From: Polyangiaceae bacterium
GTDB taxonomy: Bacteria > Myxococcota_A > Polyangia > Polyangiales > Polyangiaceae
Assembly: GCA_013361525.1 (NCBI GenBank)
Contig: JABFXY010000098.1
Coordinates: forward strand, 1-49,592
Length of the DNA: 49,592 nt
Reading direction: 5' to 3'
The notes below the pieces were generated by a model. That model was not told where the DNA came from. It made no database searches and saw only the letters and a list, made by a program, of their open reading frames with translations. The position numbers and the translations under genes are program-made. Shown here piece after piece: positions 15,953 to 24,112 of the stretch (its first letter is position 1; every line of letters begins with the position of its first letter).

Positions 15953-16354
15953 TCAGAACGCGGCGCGGACGTGCTCACAGCGCGGCGCCGCGTTCGGCTC
16001 GAGGAACACGCTGACGACATCGAAGCGCATACGCTCGATGGTCGCGTCCCGTCGAAACCGCGTTCGCCAGAGCGACTCGCCCGCGGCGCGAACGCGCTTT
16101 CTCTTTCGCCAATCGACGCTGTCGAGGGCTTTGATCCACGCGCCTTCCGAGCGCGTCCGCACCTCCACGATCGCGATGACCGGCCCGTCGCGCGCGACGA
16201 TGTCGATCTCGAGCCTACCCACGCGGACGTTGCGCTGAAGAACGACGAAGCCGCTCGCCTCCAAGTAGGAGGCGGCGGCTTCTTCGGCGCGTCGGCCTAA
16301 GACGTGGCGAGCGTCAGCTTCCGCCGGCGATCGGCGTTCCTTCGCACTCACCAC
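15953..16354 (-). CDS. YraN/UPF0102 family protein (putative endonuclease-fold)
   Basis: 133 residues from GTG 16354; a longer reading from 16414 would overlap the upstream gene by 101 bases and exceed the usual family size of about 115-130. Family hallmarks: GRRAEEAAASYLEASGFVVLQRNVR, then EIDIVARDGPVIAIVEVRTR, which holds the acidic and EVxxR residues of the Holliday-junction-resolvase-like restriction-endonuclease fold, then IDWRKRKRV-type basic segment (DSVDWRKRKRVRAAGES). YraN proteins are widespread, and their biochemical role is poorly defined. The gene overlaps the 3' end of the Cys-rich lipoprotein gene by about 41 bases. Confidence 0.88.
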   Translation of the reverse strand: MVSAKERRSPAEADARHVLGRRAEEAAASYLEASGFVVLQRNVRVGRLEIDIVARDGPVIAIVEVRTRSEGAWIKALDSVDWRKRKRVRAAGESLWRTRFRRDATIERMRFDVVSVFLEPNAAPRCEHVRAAF

Positions 16355-17255
16355 CGGTCTGACCCTGAACGCCGCCACACTGCGGGGCTGCAGCTGCCGG
16401 GTCGATCTTGCCATCCTTGATGATGGGGTCGCCCGTCTTCACGCAGTATTTGCCTGTGAGCTGCTCGTCGCCGAGGCCGAGGTTCGGGCGAACCTCCGCA
16501 CACTCGAAGCCATCCGGGCACTCGCAGAAGTTGAAGTTCTCGTCCTCGGGTTGACCCTCGGCGACGCCGCAGCGGCACGAGCAGTAGACCGAGTTCTCCG
16601 CGTTGCGGAAGCCTTCCTCGGCGCACTCGCCGCACACGCCCGTGCCGACCGGCGTTCGCGTGCCCGGCAAGCAGCAGACCTTGCCTGCGTTCGCTTCGGG
16701 CGTCCCGTCGGCGACCTGGCAGTTGTTCTCGTTGTGGCAGACCGCGAGCACGCACTGGTTCGTCGCGCCGTCGCGATCGTTGTCGCAGAAGTAGTTTGTG
16801 GGGCAGGGGCTCGCGTCGTCGCAACGGCAGAAGCCGTTCGGGTCGCACTCGAAGCCGGCGGGGCAGGGATGCGTGTCGTCGCACTCGTTGCCGAAGGTAT
16901 CGGAGACGGTGCACTTCTCGCCGTCGCCGGTGCACGAAGCATCCATCGACGCGCACAGCCGGCCCACGTCGGCCGGGTTCGGCTGCCCGAGCGGGCAGGT
17001 CACGCGGCCCTGGAAGTGATTGACGAGGCAGATACGGCTCTCGCACTGGAACGAGCGCGACTCGATGTTCTCCTGCGAGACCTGGAAGCCGCTGAAGTTT
17101 CCGCGGTACTCCTCTTCCGGGACGCACGGATCGCCGATGCCGCCCGTCTGGCAAGACGAGGGGAAGATCGCGACGGCGGAAACACAGCCGACGGCAAAGA
17201 GGCCCGAGATAATTCCGCGCGGCGTTACGCGTCGACCAAACACTTTTCGAGGCAT
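16314..17255 (-). CDS. Cys-rich putative lipoprotein
   Basis: 313 residues. The basic start (MPRKVFGRRVTPRG), a hydrophobic stretch and FPSSC at residue 35 form a lipoprotein-like signal, although Pro at -3 is unusual. The mature protein contains many Cys in short EGF-like or DSL-like spacings (CDDTHPCPAGFECDPNGFCRCDDASPCPTNYFCDNDRDGATNQC), the pattern seen in myxobacterial surface lipoproteins. Such Cys pairs should form disulfides outside the cytoplasm. No catalytic motif. It is transcribed away from the gltC region, with nearly 1 kb of noncoding sequence between the two starts. Confidence 0.85.
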   Translation of the reverse strand: MPRKVFGRRVTPRGIISGLFAVGCVSAVAIFPSSCQTGGIGDPCVPEEEYRGNFSGFQVSQENIESRSFQCESRICLVNHFQGRVTCPLGQPNPADVGRLCASMDASCTGDGEKCTVSDTFGNECDDTHPCPAGFECDPNGFCRCDDASPCPTNYFCDNDRDGATNQCVLAVCHNENNCQVADGTPEANAGKVCCLPGTRTPVGTGVCGECAEEGFRNAENSVYCSCRCGVAEGQPEDENFNFCECPDGFECAEVRPNLGLGDEQLTGKYCVKTGDPIIKDGKIDPAAAAPQCGGVQGQTGGECEGTPIAGGS

Positions 17256-17673
17256 CGTGGACGAGCTCCTTGAACGGCGGCTAGTGGCGCGTCGGAAGCG
17301 TTCTCTTGCGTGGGTGCGACCTCACGCGTGCTCGTGCTCCCAGCGAAACTGCGTGGGACTTGAACATTTTCCCCGCAAACCTGCCCGAGCAGGTCGAAAG
17401 CCGCGTTGCGGGGGAGAAGAGAAGGAACCGACATGCATCGCGTGGACGACCACGCAAACGCTGGAACTGCGGGCGCTGGACTGCTCTATGTGGAGGCGAA
17501 GCGGCGAGGACATTACTCAATTCGGGATCACACCGTCAACTGCTCCCGCTTGTCGGTGCTGTTGTTTTCCCGCGCGGGCGTCCCAGGCCGGTCGGGGCCC
17601 CGAACCGCCGACTACATCCACCCGCGACGTGCGTCGAATACATAGATTGTCATCGCCCTCTCCGAGGCTTCGA

Positions 17674-17700
17674 CTGACGCGTTCTGTCAGCGTTCTGTCC
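17674..17700 (+). promoter_or_regulatory. Pho-box-like direct repeats upstream of the gltC promoter
   Basis: CTGTCA (17684-17689) and CTGTCC (17695-17700) are spaced with an 11-base period and the identical linker GCGTT; the block GCGTTCTGTC occurs twice (17679-17688 and 17690-17699). A further CTGACG half-site lies at 17674. The PhoB box consists of CTGTCA-type half-sites with an 11-base period. The repeat ends 11 bases before the -35 at 17712. Confidence 0.4.
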
Positions 17701-17711
17701 GACAATGAGCG

Positions 17712-17741
17712 TTGACAGGGCGAATCGGCGGTGGGTACCAT
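17712..17741 (+). promoter_or_regulatory. Candidate promoter of gltC
   Basis: TTGACA (17712-17717, all six consensus bases), 18-base spacer, TACCAT (17736-17741, four of six). It faces gltC and sits directly after the Pho-box-like repeats. Confidence 0.45.
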
Positions 17742-18013
17742 GCTGCGTCGCCGGGTGCTCTCGGCGAATTGTCTTATCTTTTCCACTATCTAGCTGATCT
17801 TGACCCGATCTCGCTCTCGTGAATGGGCAATCCGGCGCCCGGCACGACGGTGTCGATCGCGTGGCGCGGGGTGCTCTTCGCCGCCACCAACGGCAAGCAG
17901 GCGGGGGACCCCCCTCGCCGGCGCGGGACCTCGGCAAGACAGCTCGGATTTCAGGTAGCTTCCGTCTCCTAGATCTCGCTCGCGCGAGGGTTTTGCGCGG
18001 GCAGTGCTTCCGA

Positions 18014-18061
18014 CCCGCGCGATCAAGCTCGTGCGGGGGTGATTCCGGCCCGCGCGATCAA
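18014..18061. repeat. Direct repeat CCCGCGCGATCAA, two copies
   Basis: The 13-base sequence occurs at 18014-18026 and 18049-18061, 35 bases apart, in the gltC leader. A related CCCGCGCGAT occurs in the leader of gltG at 26314, where it is part of a hairpin. Confidence 0.6.
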
Positions 18062-18248
18062 CCGCGCGAGCTCGTCCTCGGTTCGCGCAAGTCGATTGCG
18101 CGGTCCACCCGCAGCATCCCCAGGTCCTTTGGGCCGTGCCCGCCAGAACGTGGGCTCGAGCTTTCTACGCCGACGGCGCCGCGCCTTCGGCTGCTACCGG
18201 CGCGTTGGGGCGTCCGACGCGTATTGGCCAAGTAGAGGAAATCCAACG

Positions 18249-20009
18249 ATGCGCAAGCAACTGGTCAGCTTTGGTTTGGTCGGCACACTTCTGGGCGCGG
18301 CCCTTCTGATTGGCGCGCCGAACGTGAGCGCACAACCGAAGGGCGGAGCACCCAAGGGCGGAACACCGCAGCCGGGCCAGGTCGTCGACCTCGATGACGA
18401 AGACAACAAGGACAAGAAGGACGACAAGAAGGACGCCAAGGCGGATGCGGGCCCGCCGCCGGAGCCGGGGCAGCCCACCGAAGAGGCAGCTCAAGCGAAG
18501 CGGCTCTTCGACTCGAACACCAAGTGGGCCGAGGCGGCGCTCGCGCTCAAGCGCGTCGTCTCCGGCGAGACGGGCGACGACGAAGGCAACAAGCAGATCG
18601 CGCAGTACCACCTCGCGATCGCGCTCTTCAACCTCAAGTTCTACCAGGCGAGCTACGGGATCTTCTCGGACATCTCCGCGAAGCCGAACCACCTGAAGTT
18701 CAAGGAGACGCTGCTCTGGTTGGCGCGCCTCGCGACGCAGCTGCCCGAGCCCGCCGACATCGTCGAGCGCGTCGGCAAGTACGATCGGGAAGAGCTCGAT
18801 CGTTTCAAGAACCCGCAGCAGTTCCCGCTCTACTGGCAGCTCAACTACCTGCTCGGGCGCTACAAGTACCGCGCGCGCAGCTACGACGAGGCTCTCGAGC
18901 TCTTCAAAGAGGTCGATCAGAAGAGCCCGTACTTCGTGCAGGCGAAGTTCTTCCAGGGCATCACCCACGTGCAGAAGCGCGAAAGCGTTCCCGCCGTGAA
19001 GGCCTTCCAGGCGATCGTCGCCGCGCTCCCCGACGCGGAAGGCGTCGAGGACAAGGCCCGCATGAACGACCTCGCGCACCTGTCGATGGCGCGTACGTAC
19101 TACTCCGCGTCCGTTCGCCTCGGCGAGGACGGCATCCCGAAGATCGACCCGAAGAAGCTGTCGGCCGCCGTCAACTTCTGGAACCGCGTCGACGTCGCGA
19201 GCGAGTACTGGCTCGACGCGCTCTTCGAGCAGTCCTGGGCCTACTTCATGGCCGGCGACTACCCGCACGCCCTCGGCAACATCCACACGCTCGAGTCGCC
19301 GTACTTCCCGAACTCGTTCTACCCGGAGGCCGAGGTTCTCAAGTCGGTCATCTCCTTCACCATCTGCCAATACGAGGACGCGACGACGATCGTCGCTCGT
19401 ATGAAGAAGCGCTACGAGCCCATCCGCAAGGAGCTCGAAGCGATCCTCGAGAAGTACAAGGGCGACGAGACCGGCCAGCAGTTCTTCACGTTCCTCAAGG
19501 AGGTTCGTGACGGCAAAGCGAAGCTCTCCGAGACGACGAAGCCCGTCGTCGAGAACGCGCTCTCCGATCGCCAGCTCCTCCGCAACATCGAGTACGTCAA
19601 GCTGCTCGACAAGGAGGCGGAGCTCTTCAAGTCGCAGCCGGCGTCGTTCCGCGATTCGGACCTCGGCGCCGACATCACCGACGCGCTCGATCTCGCGCGC
19701 GAGCTGGCGATTCGAAATGCGGGTACGCTCGCGAAGGATCGCTACGAGCGCTACCTCGAGGAGCTCAACGAGCACCTCCGCAACTCGCAGAAGATCCTGA
19801 TCGATATCGTCAACGCCGAGCGCAACAAGCTCGACGAGAAGGTCATCAAAGGTCAGGTCGGCAAGGAAGAGACGGATATCTACGGTGTCGTCTCGCCGGA
19901 CGAAGAGCACGTCTTGTGGCCCTTCGACGGAGAGTACTGGCGCGACGAGCTCGGCTTCTATCGCCAGGTGGTCGTGTCGAAGTGCGGCGGCCCGGCGAAG
20001 GCGAAGTGA
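18249..20009 (+). CDS. gltC: GltC-like periplasmic TPR protein
   Basis: 586 residues, ATG 18249 with GAGGAAA upstream. A Sec signal (MRKQLVSFGLVGTLLGAALLIGAPNVSA) is followed by a Gly/Pro/Lys/Asp-rich linker (30-80; DDEDNKDKKDDKKDAK) and TPR-like helical repeats (about 85-360; AKRLFDSNTKWAEAALALKRV, LARLATQLPEP, RARSYDEALELFKEVDQKSPYFVQAKFFQGITHVQ, WALYFMAGDYPHAL-like). A long helical C-terminal region ends in the compact LWPFDGEYWRDELGFYRQVVVSKC. In Myxococcus xanthus GltC is a periplasmic TPR protein that connects the outer-membrane and inner-membrane parts of the gliding complex. The assignment rests on this architecture, its place beside the GltD-like gene, and the nearby GltA/B pair. Two hairpins follow before gltD. 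Confidence 0.72.
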   Translation: MRKQLVSFGLVGTLLGAALLIGAPNVSAQPKGGAPKGGTPQPGQVVDLDDEDNKDKKDDKKDAKADAGPPPEPGQPTEEAAQAKRLFDSNTKWAEAALALKRVVSGETGDDEGNKQIAQYHLAIALFNLKFYQASYGIFSDISAKPNHLKFKETLLWLARLATQLPEPADIVERVGKYDREELDRFKNPQQFPLYWQLNYLLGRYKYRARSYDEALELFKEVDQKSPYFVQAKFFQGITHVQKRESVPAVKAFQAIVAALPDAEGVEDKARMNDLAHLSMARTYYSASVRLGEDGIPKIDPKKLSAAVNFWNRVDVASEYWLDALFEQSWAYFMAGDYPHALGNIHTLESPYFPNSFYPEAEVLKSVISFTICQYEDATTIVARMKKRYEPIRKELEAILEKYKGDETGQQFFTFLKEVRDGKAKLSETTKPVVENALSDRQLLRNIEYVKLLDKEAELFKSQPASFRDSDLGADITDALDLARELAIRNAGTLAKDRYERYLEELNEHLRNSQKILIDIVNAERNKLDEKVIKGQVGKEETDIYGVVSPDEEHVLWPFDGEYWRDELGFYRQVVVSKCGGPAKAK

Positions 20010-20070
20010 TCGCCTTCACTGGAAACGATTTGAGCATGTGGGTCTATCTCGTCCGCGAGGGCGACCCACA
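19997..20070 (+). promoter_or_regulatory. Two consecutive hairpins between gltC and gltD
   Basis: GAAGGCG (19997-20003) pairs with CGCCTTC (20011-20017) across the gltC stop codon. TGTGGGTC (20037-20044) pairs with GACCCACA (20063-20070), with an inner CTCG/CGAG stem. Neither has a T-run, so partial termination, RNA protection or attenuation between gltC and gltD is more likely than full termination. Confidence 0.45.
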
Positions 20071-20160
20071 CGCTTGACGGGGGGAGGGGTCGCGCGTTCG
20101 CCTGCGGATCGTTCGTGGGGCGGGGCGCGACAACCTCTACGAAAAGTTCTGCTAGCAACG

Positions 20161-20196
20161 TTGGATCCAAGGCCGCGCCCCTAAGCGCGTCTTAGG
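20161..20196. promoter_or_regulatory. Palindrome pair in front of gltD
   Basis: TTGGATCCAA (20161-20170) is a perfect 10-base palindrome. CCTAAG (20180-20185) pairs with CTTAGG (20191-20196) just before the gltD ribosome site. They could occlude translation initiation or bind a regulator. Confidence 0.3.
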
Positions 20197-20211
20197 ACAC
20201 GGAGACGAACG

Positions 20212-23200
20212 ATGAACCAGTCGAAGTTCCGGACTCGGGTCCTCCGCGCCGCCGCTGCCGTCGCAGCGGTAGCTGCGGGGGCTCTGTCGATGGGCGACGC
20301 TTCCGCTCAAGAATGCATCTCGGGGGAGGCCAAGAAGGCCATTTCTGAATGTCCCGCCGGTACGCTCAAGCAGAGCTCCGGTCAGAAGCCCGGCGTGAGC
20401 TTCAAGGGGGCCCCGCAAGGGATCAGCCTCAAGAAGCGCGAGGGTGACGCGAAGCCGTCGAACCCGACGGGCATGGCCGACGCGGCCATTCGCGACGAGC
20501 GCAAGGCGAAGATGCAGAAGAAGTCTCGCCAGCTTCTCGTGACGGAGATTCAGGGCCTCGAGACGCTCTTCCAAGACACGAAGAAGAACTCCCCGGATCG
20601 TCCGAAGCTCGGGCGGCGCCTCGCTGAAGGTTACGTCGAGCTCGAGGCTGCCGCGTTCCGCGAGCAGACCGAGGCGGAGATTCGCTCGCAGGATGCGAAG
20701 CGAAAGAAGAAGACCGACGACGCCAAGAAGGAGTCGGACTCCGCGGCCAAATCGAAGGCGGTCGTCGCGGCGGCACGCAAGAGCGCCATCAAGTACTACA
20801 CGCTCCTCAAGAACGAGTACCCGAAGTGGTGTCTGTCGCCGAACGCGTCGGATCCCACGAAGAGCACCGGCTGCGGCGACGAGGTCCTCTACTACCTCGC
20901 GTACGAGTACGAGCAGGCGAAAGACTACGACAACGCTCGTAAGGTCTACTTCGAGCTGACGGACAACTGGAAGACGTCGAAGTACCGCCCGAACGCCTAT
21001 CTCGCGTTCGGCGAGCTCTTCTTCCAGGACGCGCAGAGCGACCCGAACAAGTGGAGCTTCGCGCAGGGCGCCTACGAAGAGGTCATCAAGACCCCGCCGC
21101 CGGACAACAAGGTCTACGGCTACGCGCTCTACAAGCTCGGCTACGTTCACTGGAACCTCGGCAACTACGAGCAGGCCGTCGACTCCTTCAAGAAGGTCAT
21201 CGACTACGGCGTGAAGTACTCGAACCTGCCGAACGCCTCGCAGCTCGCCGTCTCCGCGCGCCGCGACATCATCCCGGTGTACGCGCTTTGGGGCGATCCC
21301 AAGAAGGCCTTCACGTTCTTCAAGCCGCTGTCGGGTGATGCCGGCGGTGACAACGACAAGACCTTCAAGATGATGGACGAGCTCGGTATCAACTACCTCG
21401 ATACCGGCCACTACGACGAAGGCATCGCGCTCTACACCGACCTCATGGGCCGCGACAAAGGCCCGAAGTGGTGCGAGTACCACGGCCACATCTCCGAGGC
21501 GACGCTCGCCAAGAAGTCCGGCGACAAGGACGCGATCGTCAAGATCCTCGGCCGTCAGTTCGACGTGCACAAGGAGTTCGCCGCGGGCTCGTCGCCTGCC
21601 GACGCGAAGACCAAGTGCGGCAACGTCACGGCCGGCATCGCGACCGAGACAGCGATGGCGTGGCACCTCGAGGCAGTCGGCTCGGGCGGCGTGCGCGGCA
21701 CCGGCGACGCGAAGACGATGAAGCTCGCGGCCGACGTCTACCAAAAGGTCGTCGACAACTTCAAACAGGAAGACTTCGCGAAGTACACGTTCCCGCGCAT
21801 CCTCAAAGAGGATTGGCCGGACATCATGAAGATCAAGTACGCGATGGCGGACTTGCTCTACTTCCAGAAGGACTGGGCGAGGTGCGGTCCGGCGTTCGAC
21901 TCCGTCGTCGCCGAGGACCCGAAGGGCCCGAACGCCGCGGAAGCCGCGTTTGCGTCGGTGCTCTGCTACCAGAACATCTACGCCGAACGACACAAGGGCG
22001 GCGAAGACAAGAAGGGCACGGGCAACCTCCCGGGCTCGAAGACCGACAAGAAGGGCGCGCCGGTCGCGGCCGACAGCGAGAAGTTCAAGCCTAAGGACTT
22101 CACGCCCGATCAGAAGGGCATGCTTCAGGCCTTCAATCGGTACGTTTGCTACATCCAGCCGGACAAGGCGAACAAGGACGCGGTCTCGCAGTTCGTCGAA
22201 GTGAAGTACGCGCGCGCGCGCACCTACTTCGAGGCTCGTCACTGGGAAGAGGCAGCGCTCGGGTTCCGCGACGTGGCGATGAACCACTCGGACCACGAGG
22301 TCGGTATCTACGCCGCGCAGCTCTACCTCGAGTCGCTCAACATCCTGGGCACGCACTCGCAGCCGGAGCGTTCCTCCTGCTTCGTCGAGCTCGGCAAGGA
22401 CGTGCCGGAGTTCATCAAGCTCTACTGCTCCGACGCCAAGAAGGGCGCCAACGAAGAGCAGTGCGGCATCCTGAATCGCATCCAGCGCGACATCGAGCGC
22501 CTCACGGCCGAGTCGATGGTCAAGGAAGCGGACCGCAACCCGGGCAGCACGGGCTCGCTCGAGAAGTACCGCCAAGCCGCCCAGCTCTACATGGATATGT
22601 GGGAGAAGTACGGCAAGGACGCCTGCGAGAAGAACAACAAGGAAGCGTGCGCGAGGAACGACGAGGTCCTCTACAACGCGTCCCGTGCCTTCCAGGCTGC
22701 GCGTCTCCTCGCGAAGAGCATCGCGGTCAAGAAGATCCTGATCAACCCGAAGTACAACCTCCACGAGACCGAGAACGCTCGCAAGGCGGTCTACGAGATC
22801 GGCGGTAACTACCAGGCGATCGCGGTCTACGACGAAGCGGCCGCGTACTACGAGCGCTTCGCCACGGAGAATCCGAAGGACGAGAAGGCCCCGCAGGCCC
22901 TCTCCGACGCCGTCGTCCTCCGCCTCGGCCTCGGCCAGCAGGACCAAGCGATCAAGGACTCGGACCTCTTCCAGAAGCAGTTCTCGAACCGCGCTGCGCA
23001 GGCTGCTCAGATCGCGTTCGCCATCGGCGCACACTACGCCGACCGCGAGGACTGGGCTGCCGCTCGCAAGCATCTCGATCGCGACATCGGAAAGATCGAC
23101 AAGAGCGCAACCGTCGACGTCCAGATCCAGGCGCACGCACTCCTGGCTCGCATCAACGATCGCTCCGGTGGCAAGACGAAGGCGCGTTCCGAGTACGACA

Positions 23201-24093
23201 AGGTCCGCGCGACCTGGAAGGACCCGAACGCGATGATCGGCAAGATCCGCGAGGTCTCGAAGGCGCAAGGCGAGGGCGACGCGCAAGCAGAGCGCCGCAT
23301 CGGCAAGACGCTCGAAGCGGTCGGCGAGGCGTACTTCTTCTTCGCGGAGGAGAAGAAGGCGGCCGTCGATAAGATCATCTTCCCCGAGTACAAGGGCTCC
23401 GGCGAGAAGAAGGACGTCGAGACCTTCGTCAACAACAAGGTCGCCGACTGGCAGAAGAAGAAGCGTGCGGCGATCGAGGAGGCCGACAAGGAGTACCAGA
23501 AGATTCTGAGCCTCCAGCCCGAGCCGCCCCCGCGTTGGGTCATCGCGGCCGGCTCTCGCGTCGGACAGATCAAGGGTAAGTTCGTCGCCGAGTTCCGCGC
23601 TGCTCCCATCCCGAAGGACTGGAAGAAGAACGGTCCGAGCCCGTACGGCGACCTCCTCTGGGAGGAAATCCGCGGCGCTTACTACGCGAAGCTCGACGAG
23701 GTCAGCGAGCCCGACAAGCTCGCCGCGAAGGCCGCCTACAAGGACTGCCTCGATCGCTCGGTGAAGTTCCAGTACTTCGACGACTACTCTCGTACCTGCG
23801 AGCAGTGGCTCTCGAAGACGTACCCGGCCGAGTACCACCTCATCGACGAGTTCCGCTCATCGCCCAACCGACTCGGTACGGGTATCAACGAGCGCGCGAT
23901 CCCGGTCAACATGGACGGCACGCCGATCGTGTTCCAGACCGAGGAGAAGGCGCCCGAGAAGCCGGCCGCTGCCGCTGCGAGCGACACCAAGAGCGACGGC
24001 AAGCCTGCCGCCGCGACGGGCGGGGCAGCTGCTCCGGCCGCGGGTGGCGCAAGCAAGGAAGACGACGCCCTCAGCAAGGCGAAGAAGAAGTAA
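20212..24093 (+). CDS. gltD: GltD (AgmU)-like large periplasmic TPR protein
   Basis: 1293 residues, ATG 20212. Signal peptide (MNQSKFRTRVLRAAAAVAAVAAGALSMGDASA, cleaved before QECIS). A Lys-rich region with AKRKKKTDDAKKESDS (about 160-180) is followed by many TPR-type pairs (LAYEYEQAKDYDNARKVYFEL; YALYKLGYVHWNLGNYEQAVDSF; YYERFATENPKDEKAPQAL) over most of the length, and a Lys/Ala-rich low-complexity tail (EKAPEKPAAAAASDTKSDG...). Conserved Cys pairs (CISGEAKKAISEC; DACEKNNKEAC) suggest disulfides. AgmU/GltD of Myxococcus xanthus is a periplasmic TPR protein of about 1200 residues that moves with the focal-adhesion complex and is encoded next to GltE, as here. The next gene begins 19 bases after the stop with its own GAGGAGG, so the two form one operon. 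Confidence 0.8.
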   Translation: MNQSKFRTRVLRAAAAVAAVAAGALSMGDASAQECISGEAKKAISECPAGTLKQSSGQKPGVSFKGAPQGISLKKREGDAKPSNPTGMADAAIRDERKAKMQKKSRQLLVTEIQGLETLFQDTKKNSPDRPKLGRRLAEGYVELEAAAFREQTEAEIRSQDAKRKKKTDDAKKESDSAAKSKAVVAAARKSAIKYYTLLKNEYPKWCLSPNASDPTKSTGCGDEVLYYLAYEYEQAKDYDNARKVYFELTDNWKTSKYRPNAYLAFGELFFQDAQSDPNKWSFAQGAYEEVIKTPPPDNKVYGYALYKLGYVHWNLGNYEQAVDSFKKVIDYGVKYSNLPNASQLAVSARRDIIPVYALWGDPKKAFTFFKPLSGDAGGDNDKTFKMMDELGINYLDTGHYDEGIALYTDLMGRDKGPKWCEYHGHISEATLAKKSGDKDAIVKILGRQFDVHKEFAAGSSPADAKTKCGNVTAGIATETAMAWHLEAVGSGGVRGTGDAKTMKLAADVYQKVVDNFKQEDFAKYTFPRILKEDWPDIMKIKYAMADLLYFQKDWARCGPAFDSVVAEDPKGPNAAEAAFASVLCYQNIYAERHKGGEDKKGTGNLPGSKTDKKGAPVAADSEKFKPKDFTPDQKGMLQAFNRYVCYIQPDKANKDAVSQFVEVKYARARTYFEARHWEEAALGFRDVAMNHSDHEVGIYAAQLYLESLNILGTHSQPERSSCFVELGKDVPEFIKLYCSDAKKGANEEQCGILNRIQRDIERLTAESMVKEADRNPGSTGSLEKYRQAAQLYMDMWEKYGKDACEKNNKEACARNDEVLYNASRAFQAARLLAKSIAVKKILINPKYNLHETENARKAVYEIGGNYQAIAVYDEAAAYYERFATENPKDEKAPQALSDAVVLRLGLGQQDQAIKDSDLFQKQFSNRAAQAAQIAFAIGAHYADREDWAAARKHLDRDIGKIDKSATVDVQIQAHALLARINDRSGGKTKARSEYDKVRATWKDPNAMIGKIREVSKAQGEGDAQAERRIGKTLEAVGEAYFFFAEEKKAAVDKIIFPEYKGSGEKKDVETFVNNKVADWQKKKRAAIEEADKEYQKILSLQPEPPPRWVIAAGSRVGQIKGKFVAEFRAAPIPKDWKKNGPSPYGDLLWEEIRGAYYAKLDEVSEPDKLAAKAAYKDCLDRSVKFQYFDDYSRTCEQWLSKTYPAEYHLIDEFRSSPNRLGTGINERAIPVNMDGTPIVFQTEEKAPEKPAAAAASDTKSDGKPAAATGGAAAPAAGGASKEDDALSKAKKK

Positions 24094-24112
24094 GGACGAG
24101 GAGGGCACACCC

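Larger units (their letters stand above)
17256..18248. other. 993-base divergent intergenic region upstream of gltC
   Basis: No gene supported on either strand; the short open frames have no ribosome site and no protein-like composition. It holds a Pho-box-like direct repeat, a strong sigma70-like promoter facing gltC, and a pair of direct repeats nearer to gltC. The leader from the promoter to gltC would be about 500 bases, long enough for a structured RNA, but I recognise none. Confidence 0.6.

Noticed and set aside
17517..18235. Several short frames on both strands upstream of gltC
   Set aside because: No ribosome sites, Arg-rich shadow composition, and they run through the promoter and repeats.
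17764..18248. A riboswitch or structured RNA in the long gltC leader
   Set aside because: Only simple repeats are visible; no known riboswitch core could be recognised.
18249..20009. Assigning the TPR genes to the Nfs spore-coat system instead of Glt
   Set aside because: Cannot be decided by eye. Glt was preferred because of the 3858-residue GltI-like and FHA-bearing GltG-like proteins, which belong to the gliding set.
20152..23838. Very long open frame on the minus strand opposite gltD, and a similar one opposite gltC (18165-19910)
   Set aside because: Both are Leu/Arg/Val/Asp-rich mirror frames created by GC-biased codons of the plus-strand genes, which have signal peptides, TPR motifs and ribosome sites.
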